From NCBI GenBank assembly GCA_938035125.1, contig CALHNS010000005.1:72469-105869 (forward strand): 33,401 nt of DNA, in the 5' to 3' direction. This document shows positions 8,053 through 15,968 of the stretch, piece by piece. Made by a program: the position numbers and the translations under genes. The notes beneath the pieces were generated by a model, which was not told the origin of the DNA, did no database searches, and was given only the letters and a program-made list of their open reading frames with translations. Every line of letters begins with the position of its first letter. The stretch's first letter is position 1. The stretch is from an uncultured Granulosicoccaceae bacterium (GTDB lineage Bacteria; Pseudomonadota; Gammaproteobacteria; Granulosicoccales; Granulosicoccaceae).

Positions 8053-8777
8053 CCCACCGAGCGGTGATTAACACCACTATAAACCCAGTGAACCAAAGAA
8101 TTCACCGAGTAAACAGGCAAACCCGTTGCTTTTTGAATATCTGCAGCGTACGGCACCATGTTCGTACACTCCAACACAATGGCTGCCACGTCACTCCGAT
8201 GATTTACTAGCCTTAACGCTGCCTCAATATTCTCTGCCCGGCATGCCTCAACATCAAAGTGCAACCGATCCTCCATGATGGTTGTAGCGAAATTTCCTGA
8301 TGATTCAACGCCCATAATTGGAGTATCTGTAGGGGCACCAACGGCCTTTAGATGTGAAGACGATAAACTGGTTGCATCAATCGTTAGCACACCACAGCGC
8401 ATACCTGCAGGCAAGGTTCTGTTAATCCATGACACTTGCATTAATGCCGAGGTTACAACAGGCACATTGATCGCTGCCAATAACTCTTGTTGAAATACAC
8501 TTAAAAAGCCACAACTGGTGGTTATCACCACAGCTCCTTCATTCACCAACCTATTGGCTTCGTCGATAAACAGCGGTAAAAGCGCTTTAGGATTCTCTTT
8601 TATGGCTAGTTTGGCCGATGCATTTTTCACAATTCTATAACGCACTGGAAAGGGCCAGCTTTCGGCATTCCCAATATCGCCCAACAATCTGGGGAAACGA
8701 GTTTCCAGCATCAACACACCGACAGCAGCATCTGATCGGTTTTGATTATCGTTTTTAGGTGAAGGATTCCTATTCAT
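8049..8777 (-). CDS. Aspartate/glutamate racemase superfamily protein
   Basis: This superfamily (Asp/Glu racemases, hydantoin racemase, maleate isomerase, arylmalonate decarboxylase) uses one or two active-site Cys to move or remove a proton next to a carboxylate. Both are visible here: Cys89 in TTSCGFLS and Cys204 in LECTNMVPY, each in the conserved setting, which suits a true racemase or isomerase. There is a first-strand motif VGVLMLETRFPR and no signal peptide, so it is cytoplasmic. Length is 242 residues. It runs convergently into ugpC with four shared bases and diverges from dctP across 127 bases. The position beside the TRAP genes suggests it may act on the acid that is imported, but this is inference; the substrate cannot be read from the sequence. 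Confidence 0.8.
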   Translation of the reverse strand: MNRNPSPKNDNQNRSDAAVGVLMLETRFPRLLGDIGNAESWPFPVRYRIVKNASAKLAIKENPKALLPLFIDEANRLVNEGAVVITTSCGFLSVFQQELLAAINVPVVTSALMQVSWINRTLPAGMRCGVLTIDATSLSSSHLKAVGAPTDTPIMGVESSGNFATTIMEDRLHFDVEACRAENIEAALRLVNHRSDVAAIVLECTNMVPYAADIQKATGLPVYSVNSLVHWVYSGVNHRSVG

Positions 8778-8831
8778 TTCATCACTTTATGCCTATTTTC
8801 TTCACACAAATATCGCCAGAAAATAATATTT

Positions 8832-8859
8832 TTGCATTGTGAATCTATTGGGGTAGGAT
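8832..8859 (+). promoter_or_regulatory. Candidate promoter for the TRAP operon
   Basis: TTGCAT (8832-8837) and TAGGAT (8854-8859) are separated by 16 bases, within the 127-base divergent region between the racemase-like gene and dctP. A strong ribosome binding site, GGAGGA, follows just before dctP. This is a pattern match only. Confidence 0.3.
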
Positions 8860-8904
8860 AAGGGGGTTGTTTCTATCATTATAAAAGGCATTTGGAGGAT
8901 ATTT

Positions 8905-9891
8905 ATGAGGAAGAGTAATTGTTTATCCATACTCGCAGCATCGGTTGCAGTTGTGGGTTTAAGTATCTCAGGCGCAGCACAAGCTGAAAAATGGGATATG
9001 CCAATGGCCTATTCTGGCACCAATTTTCATTCAGTAACGGGCGCAGAATTCGCAAAATGCGTAACAACAGGCACAGGTGGCGGAATAGAAATCGTAACCC
9101 ACCCTTCTGGTTCATTGTTCAAAGGTGGGGATATTAAACGCGCTATTCAAACTGGCCAAGCACCCATTGGTGAGCGCTTAATGTCAGGCCATCAAAATGA
9201 AAACGCTGTTTTCGGTTTTGATTCCATTCCTTTCTTAGCAACCTCATTTGATGATTCTGAGAAACTTTGGCAAGCAGCCAAACCTACAATGGAAAAATTG
9301 TTGGATGAACAAAACCTAGTTATGTTGTACGCCGTACCTTGGCCACCACAAGGGCTTTACTTCAAAAAAGAAGTAAATTCGGTTGCAGATATGAAAGGGG
9401 TTAAGTTTCGTTCTTACAACAACGCAACTGCACGCTTAGCAGAACTCACCGGCATGGCACCTGTACAAATCGAAGCGGCTGAAATTTCTCAAGCCTTTGC
9501 CACCGGTGTTGCAGAATCCATGGTGTCCTCAGGCGCAACTGGCTATGACCGAAAAGTGTGGGAAAGCCTCACGCATTTTTATGAAGTGGATGCTTGGTTA
9601 CCACGCAACTACGTCATGGTAAATAAAGACGTTTGGAATGAGACTGATGAAGCCCATCAAAATGTCATTCGAGCTTGTGCTTCAATTGCAGAATACGCAG
9701 GCACTTGGCGTTCTAAGGAATATACAGGCTTCACCATGGCAGGCCTGCGTGAAGGTGGAATGACGGTTGGCCCCGCTGGGGATCAATTGGTTGGCGAACT
9801 CAAAGAGATTGGCAACACAATGACCACTGAGTGGTTAGAAGCAGCTGGTGAAGATGGCAAAGCCATCGTAGATGCTTTTAACGCTGAATAA
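8905..9891 (+). CDS. TRAP transporter periplasmic substrate-binding protein (DctP family)
   Basis: This protein binds an organic acid in the periplasm and hands it to the DctQ/DctM membrane complex. The signal peptide is residues 1-27 (cleavage after AAQA, before EKWDMP). The mature part has the family's THPSGSLFKG, PFLATSFDD, KGVKFRSYNN and QAFATGVAE segments; Arg169 in KFRSYN is at the place of the conserved Arg that pairs with a substrate carboxylate. Length is 328 residues, normal. ATG 8905 has GGAGGA seven bases upstream, an unusually good site for this window. A terminator-like hairpin separates it from dctQ, which would make it more abundant than the membrane subunits. The ligand is unknown. 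Confidence 0.92.
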   Translation: MRKSNCLSILAASVAVVGLSISGAAQAEKWDMPMAYSGTNFHSVTGAEFAKCVTTGTGGGIEIVTHPSGSLFKGGDIKRAIQTGQAPIGERLMSGHQNENAVFGFDSIPFLATSFDDSEKLWQAAKPTMEKLLDEQNLVMLYAVPWPPQGLYFKKEVNSVADMKGVKFRSYNNATARLAELTGMAPVQIEAAEISQAFATGVAESMVSSGATGYDRKVWESLTHFYEVDAWLPRNYVMVNKDVWNETDEAHQNVIRACASIAEYAGTWRSKEYTGFTMAGLREGGMTVGPAGDQLVGELKEIGNTMTTEWLEAAGEDGKAIVDAFNAE

Positions 9892-9940
9892 AACCATTGT
9901 AACCACTGGGATTACGCTGTTCGAATCCTGTAGTTCATCA

Positions 9941-9975
9941 AACAACACCGCCACTGATCGGCGGTGTTGTTTTTT
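9941..9975 (+). terminator. Intrinsic terminator-like hairpin between dctP and dctQ
   Basis: A perfect 12-bp stem (AACAACACCGCC at 9941-9952 with its complement at 9960-9971) with a 7-base loop is followed by a T run continuing to 9975. It lies 50 bases after the dctP stop and 18 bases before the dctQ start. It probably ends most transcripts after the binding-protein gene, with partial readthrough into dctQM. Confidence 0.85.
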
Positions 9976-9992
9976 AAGAGGCAACCATTAAG

Positions 9993-10523
9993 GTGAAATT
10001 GTATCAACGTATTTGCCGCATGCTAGATGGGTTATACACCGCTGGCGGAGTCTTAGCGGCCCTGTTTCTCATTGCCATTCTGGCTCTTATTGTTGCTCAA
10101 ATGGTGGCACGTTGGACAACCACCACATTTAGCGGTGCACCTAACTACGCAGGCTATTGCATGGCAGCCGCCTCGTTCTTTGCTTTTGCTCATGCATTGA
10201 ATCGCGGTGCGCACATTCGGGTTAGTATTTTATTAAACGCTTTGGGTTCCAAAAAATATTGGTTAGAGGTCTTTTGTTTTGCAGCAGGATCGATAATCAC
10301 AACCTATATCGCCTGGTTCGCTGTACGAGCCAATCAATGGTCACATAAGTTTCATGACATCAGCCAAGGCCAAGATGCCACACCGCTCTGGATCCCACAG
10401 TTAGCCATGTCTATAGGTTCAGTATTACTGGCCATCTGTTTTTGGGACAATTTACTGCGGCTCATCTTATTAAAAGAACACGCAATTAAATCTCACACCG
10501 TTGGGGAAGAGGGAGAACTCTGA
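9993..10523 (+). CDS. TRAP transporter small permease (DctQ family)
   Basis: This is the small inner-membrane subunit of the TRAP importer. It has 176 residues and four predicted helices (about 16-41, 50-66, 88-108 and 131-152). The central part NRGAHIRVSILL is the characteristic DctQ loop. The start is GTG at 9993, preceded by AAGAGG about 12 bases upstream. Its stop overlaps the dctM start by one base (TGATG), so the two are translationally coupled. Sequence is less conserved than in other TRAP subunits, but the position leaves little doubt. Confidence 0.9.
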   Translation: MKLYQRICRMLDGLYTAGGVLAALFLIAILALIVAQMVARWTTTTFSGAPNYAGYCMAAASFFAFAHALNRGAHIRVSILLNALGSKKYWLEVFCFAAGSIITTYIAWFAVRANQWSHKFHDISQGQDATPLWIPQLAMSIGSVLLAICFWDNLLRLILLKEHAIKSHTVGEEGEL

Positions 10524-11836
10524 TGGGTGAACTAACCGCAATATTGGTATTTCTTGCTGTACTGTTTGTATTACTGGGCGCAGGGGTATGGGTTGGGCTT
10601 GCATTGGTAGGCGTAGCTTATGTTGGCATGGAGGTTGTCGCAGGACGCTCAGCAGGTGATGCAATGATCACCACCATGTGGACAACGTCCTCATCCTGGA
10701 CGCTCACCGCCTTACCGCTATTTATCTGGATGGGTGAAATTTTATATCGCACTCGCTTATCTGAAGATATGTTTCGCGGTCTATCACCTTGGATGGCCCG
10801 ATTACCTGGTGGCTTAGTTCATACCAACATTGTCGGCTGTGCTGTTTTTGCAGCGGTTTCAGGTTCTTCTGCCGCCACACTCACCACGGTGGGCAAAATG
10901 TCCATTCCCGAACTAAGACGTCGAGAATATCCAGAAAATATGGTGATCGGCACACTGGCTGGTGCTGCTACTTTGGGTTTAATGATTCCCCCCTCACTCA
11001 CCTTAATCGTTTACGGGGTTACTATTAATGAGTCCATTAGAAAACTTTTTTTAGCCGGTGTGCTTCCAGGTTTTGTGTTGGCACTGATGTTCATGGCATA
11101 CGTTGCAATCAGTTCGAAGCTATCAAAGAACTTTAATCCCCAGCCAGAACCTGTCATGTCTTTTTCTGAAAAGCTTAAAAACAGTCGGTTCTTAATTCCC
11201 GTAATTTTACTAATCACTTTAGTCATTGGCTCTATGTACGCAGGCATTGCCACAGCCACAGAAGCTGCCGCATTTGGAGTACTTGGCGCATTGGTGCTAG
11301 CCGCGGCACAAGGGTCCTTATCGTGGAACACGTTTACCACCAGCTTAATGGGTGCCACACGAACGTCTGCAATGATTGCTTTAATATTAGCAGGCGCTGC
11401 ATTTCTATCACTATCAATGGGGTATACCGGGCTACCCAGAGCATTAGCCGACTTCATTGGTGAATTGCAGTTAACTAAATTTCAATTACTCATGGCGCTG
11501 CTTATTTTCTATGTTGTGCTAGGTTGTTTTTTAGACGGCATCTCTTCCGTTGTACTCACTATGGCCGTGGTTGAACCCATGATAAGAGAGGCCGGCATTG
11601 ATGTTATCTGGTTCGGTATCTTTGTAGTGGTGGCCGTTGAAATGGCGCAAATTACGCCACCAATAGGCTTCAATCTATTTGTTTTACAAGGCATGACCAA
11701 GCACGGCATGGGTTACATCGCCAAAGCGGCATTGCCCATGTTTGCGATCATGGTGCTAATGGTTTTTGTGCTAATTGCTGTACCTGAATTAGCCACTTGG
11801 CTTCCCAATACCATGCGAGCCACACCCGGTGGATAG
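10523..11836 (+). CDS. TRAP transporter large permease (DctM family)
   Basis: This is the ion-coupled inner-membrane subunit that moves the substrate. It has 437 residues with about twelve hydrophobic segments. Family marks are PLFIWMGEILYRT, the SGSSAATLTTVGKMSIPELRR stretch near residue 115, LGLMIPPSLTLIVYG, GCFLDGISSVVLT and AQITPPIGFNLFVLQG. Its start overlaps the dctQ stop. It ends 44 bases before the convergent YcaQ-like gene, and I see no clear terminator hairpin in that gap. Confidence 0.93.
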   Translation: MGELTAILVFLAVLFVLLGAGVWVGLALVGVAYVGMEVVAGRSAGDAMITTMWTTSSSWTLTALPLFIWMGEILYRTRLSEDMFRGLSPWMARLPGGLVHTNIVGCAVFAAVSGSSAATLTTVGKMSIPELRRREYPENMVIGTLAGAATLGLMIPPSLTLIVYGVTINESIRKLFLAGVLPGFVLALMFMAYVAISSKLSKNFNPQPEPVMSFSEKLKNSRFLIPVILLITLVIGSMYAGIATATEAAAFGVLGALVLAAAQGSLSWNTFTTSLMGATRTSAMIALILAGAAFLSLSMGYTGLPRALADFIGELQLTKFQLLMALLIFYVVLGCFLDGISSVVLTMAVVEPMIREAGIDVIWFGIFVVVAVEMAQITPPIGFNLFVLQGMTKHGMGYIAKAALPMFAIMVLMVFVLIAVPELATWLPNTMRATPGG

Positions 11837-11880
11837 CGAATAACATGCGCTTAATAAGATGAGATCTGTTTTACCGGCTT

Positions 11881-13056
11881 TTACTGCGACCATTGAACGC
11901 GGCTTGCAAGGCAGAATTTCCTCATTCTCTCAAGCTCGCTATTCAGTTTATTCATGCGCTGTTTTCCAAACTTGATTGTTGTCTCAGGCCATAAATTATC
12001 AACAAACAGAATATTCTTTTTTCTATCATGCCGAATTTCAATTCGGCCTATAAAAGTATCGTATTCAAGTAATGGATAAACATAGTAACCATATTGTCGC
12101 AGCGTTTGAGGCACGTACATTTCAATTCGATAGTCGAAACCGAACAAATACAATAAACGCTTACGATCACGAATAAGCGGATCAAACGGGTTCAATATTC
12201 TTATACGTTTCGACAATGGGTAGTCAGATTCCGTATTCGAAACAACAGCTTTTCGCGCAAGTGTATTTTTAAAGTCGCCTTCAAAGGTTTCAACAGTAAC
12301 ATCTAAAACACTCATCTGATTCTTTTCACGCCACCATTTAGTTTCATGCAACGTGAATGCATCCCAAAATCCTTTAATTTCTGAATATGTTCCAAACCCT
12401 AAACAATCCATTGCATGAGATGCTAGCCATTCAATACAATCTTTGTCTTTCTTCGATTGTTCAAAAACACTGGCTGGAAATACCCTCTCGGCCAAGTCAT
12501 AGTATTTAGTGAATTTTTCACGTTTAGATACAGCCAACACTCCTTTCAACCAAAGGTAATCGAGTGTTCTTTTATGAGCAGGTTTTGACCATATTGCGCG
12601 TTCACTTTTCTTACTTGGTTCTGATACTTTAAAATCTCGAGAACAAAGAGGCCCTTCATCAGTAATTCTTGCTAATAATTGCTTCTGCTCTTTGTTACTT
12701 AATAAATTACCAGTAACTTTGAACTGCTTAAGCTCAGCTTTACGTTTATATTGAATTGACCAATAAGGAAAAGAATCTAAAGGCAGCACACAAGCATCAT
12801 GAGAAAAATGCTCAAATACCGAACGCTCATTTTTTAATAGAGCATCCAGTTGGCCAACTTGGTAACCTCTATTTCTACTCCATAAAATATGATCATGTGC
12901 ACGAGCAACCACTTGTATTGGATCTTGCTGTACGTAACCTAGCCGCTTAACCAAATTCAATAGTTCTTGACTACCGCATTTAATACTAGGTGTTTTATTT
13001 AAACCACTGCTAACTATTGCAATATGCCGGGCATTTTTATTCGATATTTTCAACAT
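11881..13056 (-). CDS. YcaQ/AlkZ-like winged-helix DNA glycosylase (HTH_42 family)
   Basis: YcaQ and AlkZ proteins unhook interstrand crosslinks and bulky alkylated bases from DNA. The first 110 residues follow the family: a short helix, GYVQQDPIQVVARAHDHILWSR, then VFEHFSHDACVLPLDSFPYW, equivalent to YcaQ's YWAHEACFMP. The catalytic Q-x-D box is present as Gln43-Gln44-Asp45. Later PFDPLIRDRKRLLYLFGFDYRIEMYVP matches the C-terminal domain (NPFDPL...DR...LFGFDYRxExYVP). Length of 391 residues is normal. ATG 13056 lies 19 bases after the upstream small membrane protein gene and has a weak ribosome binding site, so the two are likely co-transcribed. Substrate preference cannot be told. Confidence 0.82.
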   Translation of the reverse strand: MLKISNKNARHIAIVSSGLNKTPSIKCGSQELLNLVKRLGYVQQDPIQVVARAHDHILWSRNRGYQVGQLDALLKNERSVFEHFSHDACVLPLDSFPYWSIQYKRKAELKQFKVTGNLLSNKEQKQLLARITDEGPLCSRDFKVSEPSKKSERAIWSKPAHKRTLDYLWLKGVLAVSKREKFTKYYDLAERVFPASVFEQSKKDKDCIEWLASHAMDCLGFGTYSEIKGFWDAFTLHETKWWREKNQMSVLDVTVETFEGDFKNTLARKAVVSNTESDYPLSKRIRILNPFDPLIRDRKRLLYLFGFDYRIEMYVPQTLRQYGYYVYPLLEYDTFIGRIEIRHDRKKNILFVDNLWPETTIKFGKQRMNKLNSELERMRKFCLASRVQWSQ

Positions 13057-13075
13057 ACTGCTTAACTTTGCAGCT

Positions 13076-13486
13076 TCATCGCTTTGACACCCAGCCTACC
13101 AACCGTTTACTCAAGTTAGCTATTGAGCTTGGTAAAGAAACGATCGGCTCTTTCATGCCCACAAATGTTCCCACCAAAACTTCTTTTAGAAATTCTCTTG
13201 CTTCCGGACGAGTGAGCCGTTCTTGCTCGTTCTCTATACTGTCTTTGATTAATTGATTCGCTTGTTCAACAAGTGATAATTGTTCTTCAGTGAAATGCCC
13301 TTTCTTGTATCGATATTTGGTGTACTTATAGGGCGTTCCACTAGACATATTGACTAGAAAATTTGCTGTTGTTACCGGTGCAATGGCGGCACCCAACCCT
13401 ACGACAATAAATTTTACGCTACCTAGCGCAATTATTTTTATTAGCGGTAACAACCAAACAAGCGGTGCGAGCAATGGCACAGCCAT
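13076..13486 (-). CDS. Hypothetical small membrane-associated protein upstream of the YcaQ-like gene
   Basis: I do not recognise a family. The product has 136 residues: a hydrophobic N-terminal third (about residues 3-42, one or two membrane passes), then a charged helical part rich in Glu, Lys and Gln (about 60-100, EEQLSLVEQANQLI, EREFL-type), and a basic end (SKRLVGWVSKR). ATG 13486 has a strong GGGAGG six bases upstream, a good sign that the gene is real. It precedes the YcaQ-like gene by 19 bases, suggesting an operon. A membrane-linked function is inferred only from the hydrophobic segment. Confidence 0.65.
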   Translation of the reverse strand: MAVPLLAPLVWLLPLIKIIALGSVKFIVVGLGAAIAPVTTANFLVNMSSGTPYKYTKYRYKKGHFTEEQLSLVEQANQLIKDSIENEQERLTRPEAREFLKEVLVGTFVGMKEPIVSLPSSIANLSKRLVGWVSKR

Positions 13487-13601
13487 TTACAGCCTCCCAA
13501 ACCCAGTAGAAATAATGCAGGGTAAGTATATCGCGTTCGCATCAACCGTAGTATTTACTCACCTGATAGTCTTAAACAACCAACATTAGGATAAAACTAA
13601 A

Positions 13602-14249
13602 ATGAAAAATAAAAAGGCATTGATAGTTTGGGGCGGATGGGAAGGCCATACCCCTGAACAAAGCGCAGCCTTCGTGGCGCAAACACTACGAACACACAAC
13701 TTCACGGTACATATTGAAACCTCAACCCAGGCCTTTGCTGACCCAAATTTAAAAGAATACGATCTCATCGTCCCTATCATTACTATGTCATCTATTGAAG
13801 AGACAGAACTTAAGAATTTTATTGAAGCCGTTCGAGCAGGCACTGGTTTAACTGGGTTCCATGGCACCATGTGCGATGCATTTCGTAATGAGCCCAGTTA
13901 TCAATTCATGACCGGCGGACAATGGGTTGCACACCCGGGCGATATTATTGAATATGAGGTGAATATCTCTAAGTCTAACGATTCAATCACAGCAGGCATC
14001 GAAGACTTTACCTATCACTCAGAACAATACTATATGCACTACGACCCAAGCGTAGAAGTACTTGCTACCACAACATTTGATGGCACTTACTTCGAAGAAA
14101 TTAATGGCGTCGTTATGCCTGTCGTTTGGAAACGCTTATTTGGAAAAGGCCGCGTTTTTTATAGCGCTTTAGGTCATGTTGCTGAGGAATTCAAATTTGA
14201 ACCTATGGCAACAATATTTGAGCGAGGTGCTCTTTGGGCTGCAAGATAG
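13602..14249 (+). CDS. ThuA-like domain protein (glutamine-amidotransferase-like fold)
   Basis: ThuA-like proteins have a class I glutamine-amidotransferase-like flavodoxin fold and often go with sugar use (trehalose utilization protein A). Visible marks are the opening ALIVWGGWEGHTPEQSA, YDLIVPIITM, the elbow-region GLTGFHGTMCDAF near residue 85, FTYHSEQYYMHYDP, and the ending VFYSALGHVAEEF. The single domain has 215 residues with no signal peptide, hence cytoplasmic. There is no other sugar-catabolic gene beside it, so a trehalose role should not be assumed. ATG 13602 has a poor upstream site, and the gene diverges from the small membrane protein gene. Confidence 0.85.
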   Translation: MKNKKALIVWGGWEGHTPEQSAAFVAQTLRTHNFTVHIETSTQAFADPNLKEYDLIVPIITMSSIEETELKNFIEAVRAGTGLTGFHGTMCDAFRNEPSYQFMTGGQWVAHPGDIIEYEVNISKSNDSITAGIEDFTYHSEQYYMHYDPSVEVLATTTFDGTYFEEINGVVMPVVWKRLFGKGRVFYSALGHVAEEFKFEPMATIFERGALWAAR

Positions 14250-14412
14250 CTTGCCTATTTTTACATTTTAAGGAACGCAATACACACAAATAATGTGACA
14301 GGTGTTGAGATAGGAATTATTACCTACAGCTCTACCATAAGTTGGGCAAGGTCCATAGTAAGATTGAAGCTTAACTTAAGGACCCTGTTGTTTCAAATCA
14401 AGGAGAAACTAA

Positions 14413-15117
14413 ATGCAAGTTTATAGACGGATAAGCTTTACTTTAGCAACGTTGTTATTAAGCGCCACATCTCAGGCTGTTCAAGTTGAATTTCGTAGCG
14501 ATTCAGACGGTGCCTATACCGTACAAAATTCATCTACTCGCAATATCGACTGCATCGCCCCAGACATCTGCGATGTAGACACAGGACGTTATCGACTTAT
14601 TGGATTTGATGACGAACACAGTGTATGGGTAACGGTTAGAAGCAATGGCAATGTCATCTACACCTACAACAGTTTTTTAACGTTTCCGCATGCAGGTCCT
14701 GCGCCTGTTGCCCCGCCAGTTACGCAGCCAGTTACGCCACTCGTCACGCCCCCTAGCAATGCGCAATTTAAAATTGAAACTGAAATTGTTAGTAATGATT
14801 GTTTCATATCAGCACCCGGAAGGCCCGAAGAATTAACCGGCACTAACGGTTGCGCGGCCATGTGCCCTGATGGCTATTCAGCAACAGGTGGCAATTGCCG
14901 AGGCTTCAGTGACAACATAAGATCTTTCAATGATTCTCGCACAGCAGCGATATTTTCAGATATTCGTCAACCGATGATTGAAACCCCATTACCGAACGGC
15001 TATCAATGTAATTTGGATGAAGACTATCAGTATAGTGACACCGTGTTCGACTATAACAATCAAGACGGCACCAACATATCCGTCACTGCAATTTGCGCCA
15101 CCATCGTAATCCACTGA
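14413..15117 (+). CDS. Secreted Cys-rich protein with a module related to the FAS1 protein
   Basis: The function is unknown. A signal peptide covers residues 1-22 (ending ATSQA), and AAGGAG just before ATG 14413 supports the start. Residues about 24-75 resemble the FAS1 protein's module: a DG-x-Y-x-VQ strand, two Cys six apart (Cys47, Cys53) and V-x-x-G-x-Y-x-LI. A Pro/Thr/Val linker follows (about 94-115, repeats of PVTQPVTP type). The C-terminal part (about 117-234) has six Cys, with NGCAAMCPDGYSATGGNC looking like a small disulfide-bonded knot. It is probably periplasmic or extracellular. The upstream 163 bases hold no gene. Confidence 0.75.
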   Translation: MQVYRRISFTLATLLLSATSQAVQVEFRSDSDGAYTVQNSSTRNIDCIAPDICDVDTGRYRLIGFDDEHSVWVTVRSNGNVIYTYNSFLTFPHAGPAPVAPPVTQPVTPLVTPPSNAQFKIETEIVSNDCFISAPGRPEELTGTNGCAAMCPDGYSATGGNCRGFSDNIRSFNDSRTAAIFSDIRQPMIETPLPNGYQCNLDEDYQYSDTVFDYNNQDGTNISVTAICATIVIH

Positions 15118-15173
15118 GGCTTTAATCACATAGCGCACAGGACGACGCTGTGCTCTATGCTGCTCTTGTGCAG

Positions 15174-15905
15174 ATGAACCTACCCATTCTCTATTCCTTC
15201 AGGCGTTGCCCTTATGCTATGCGAGCGCGTCTGGCATTAATGCATTGCGGCGCACAATGCGAACTGCGTGAAGTGGTTTTGAAAGAAAAACCTTCTCACA
15301 TGCTTGATGTATCAAGAAAAGGCACTGTGCCTGTTTTGCTTTTGCCTAATGAAAATATGTTGTCAACAAACAGCAGCACAACAAGCTCAACCGCTGAATA
15401 CACAGTAATTGATGAAAGCATTGATATCATGCGCTGGGCAATGAATCAAAACCCTAACAGAAACCTATCTAATGCCAGTAGATGGCAAATAAGTGAAACA
15501 CTGTCCATTGATGAAATCAATGCTCTAATAATAAACAATGATCTTAGCTTCAAAAAACAACTAGATAAGTACAAATACAGTGACCGCCATCCTGAGAATA
15601 CACAAGCCTATTATTTAGCTCAGGCTTTGCCTTTTCTTGAAAATCTCAACAGAATTCTGTCGAACTCCCAATTCTTATCTGGCGAATATTTTCGATTTGT
15701 TGATGCGGCTATCCTGCCTTTTATCAGACAGTTCGCCATGGTAAATCTAAAAACATTTCACGATCTGCCCTTACCACATTTGCAACAATGGTTAACGACA
15801 GGAATGAACAGTGAATTATTTTCAAGCGTGATGCCAAAGTTCCCACAATGGAAAGCAGAATCACAACAAGATATTATTGTTTTTGGTAATCAACAATCTA
15901 ACTAA
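15174..15905 (+). CDS. Glutathione S-transferase family protein
   Basis: The N-terminal thioredoxin-fold domain opens with LPILYSFRRCPYAMRARLAL, the CPYAxR glutathione-site form of this family, followed by KGTVPVLLLP (the cis-Pro motif) and VIDESIDIMRWAM. The C-terminal all-helical domain ends with FVDAAILPFIRQF, the family's N-capping region. It is cytoplasmic and probably acts in detoxification or thiol chemistry. ATG 15174 gives the usual distance to the active-site Cys; GTG 15150, which has AGGA seven bases upstream, would add eight residues and is a real alternative. An insertion rich in Ser/Thr (STTSSTAEY) lengthens the loop after the cis-Pro motif. Its stop codon directly abuts the 9-bp tandem repeat. 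Confidence 0.85.
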   Translation: MNLPILYSFRRCPYAMRARLALMHCGAQCELREVVLKEKPSHMLDVSRKGTVPVLLLPNENMLSTNSSTTSSTAEYTVIDESIDIMRWAMNQNPNRNLSNASRWQISETLSIDEINALIINNDLSFKKQLDKYKYSDRHPENTQAYYLAQALPFLENLNRILSNSQFLSGEYFRFVDAAILPFIRQFAMVNLKTFHDLPLPHLQQWLTTGMNSELFSSVMPKFPQWKAESQQDIIVFGNQQSN

Positions 15906-15906
15906 T

Positions 15907-15968
15907 TGCACTTACTGCACTTACTGCACTTACTGCACTTACTGCACTTACTGCACTTACTGCACTTA
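15907..15968. repeat. Tandem 9-bp repeat (TGCACTTAC), six full copies plus a partial seventh
   Basis: Six perfect units run from 15907 to 15960, and an eight-base seventh unit runs from 15961 to 15968. They fill the gap between the GST stop (15903-15905) and the stop of the convergent oxygenase gene (15966-15968), which lies in the last unit. On the minus strand every unit reads GTG CAG TAA in the oxygenase frame, giving seven in-frame stop codons in a row. Perfect identity of the units points to slipped-strand expansion and a variable copy number. Confidence 0.95.

Noticed and set aside
14350..14384. GGTCC / GGACC inverted repeat upstream of the secreted Cys-rich protein
   Set aside because: Only five clean base pairs with a 25-base loop; too weak to call an operator or attenuator.
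15907..15968. CRISPR array
   Set aside because: The units are contiguous 9-mers with no spacers, and there are no cas genes.
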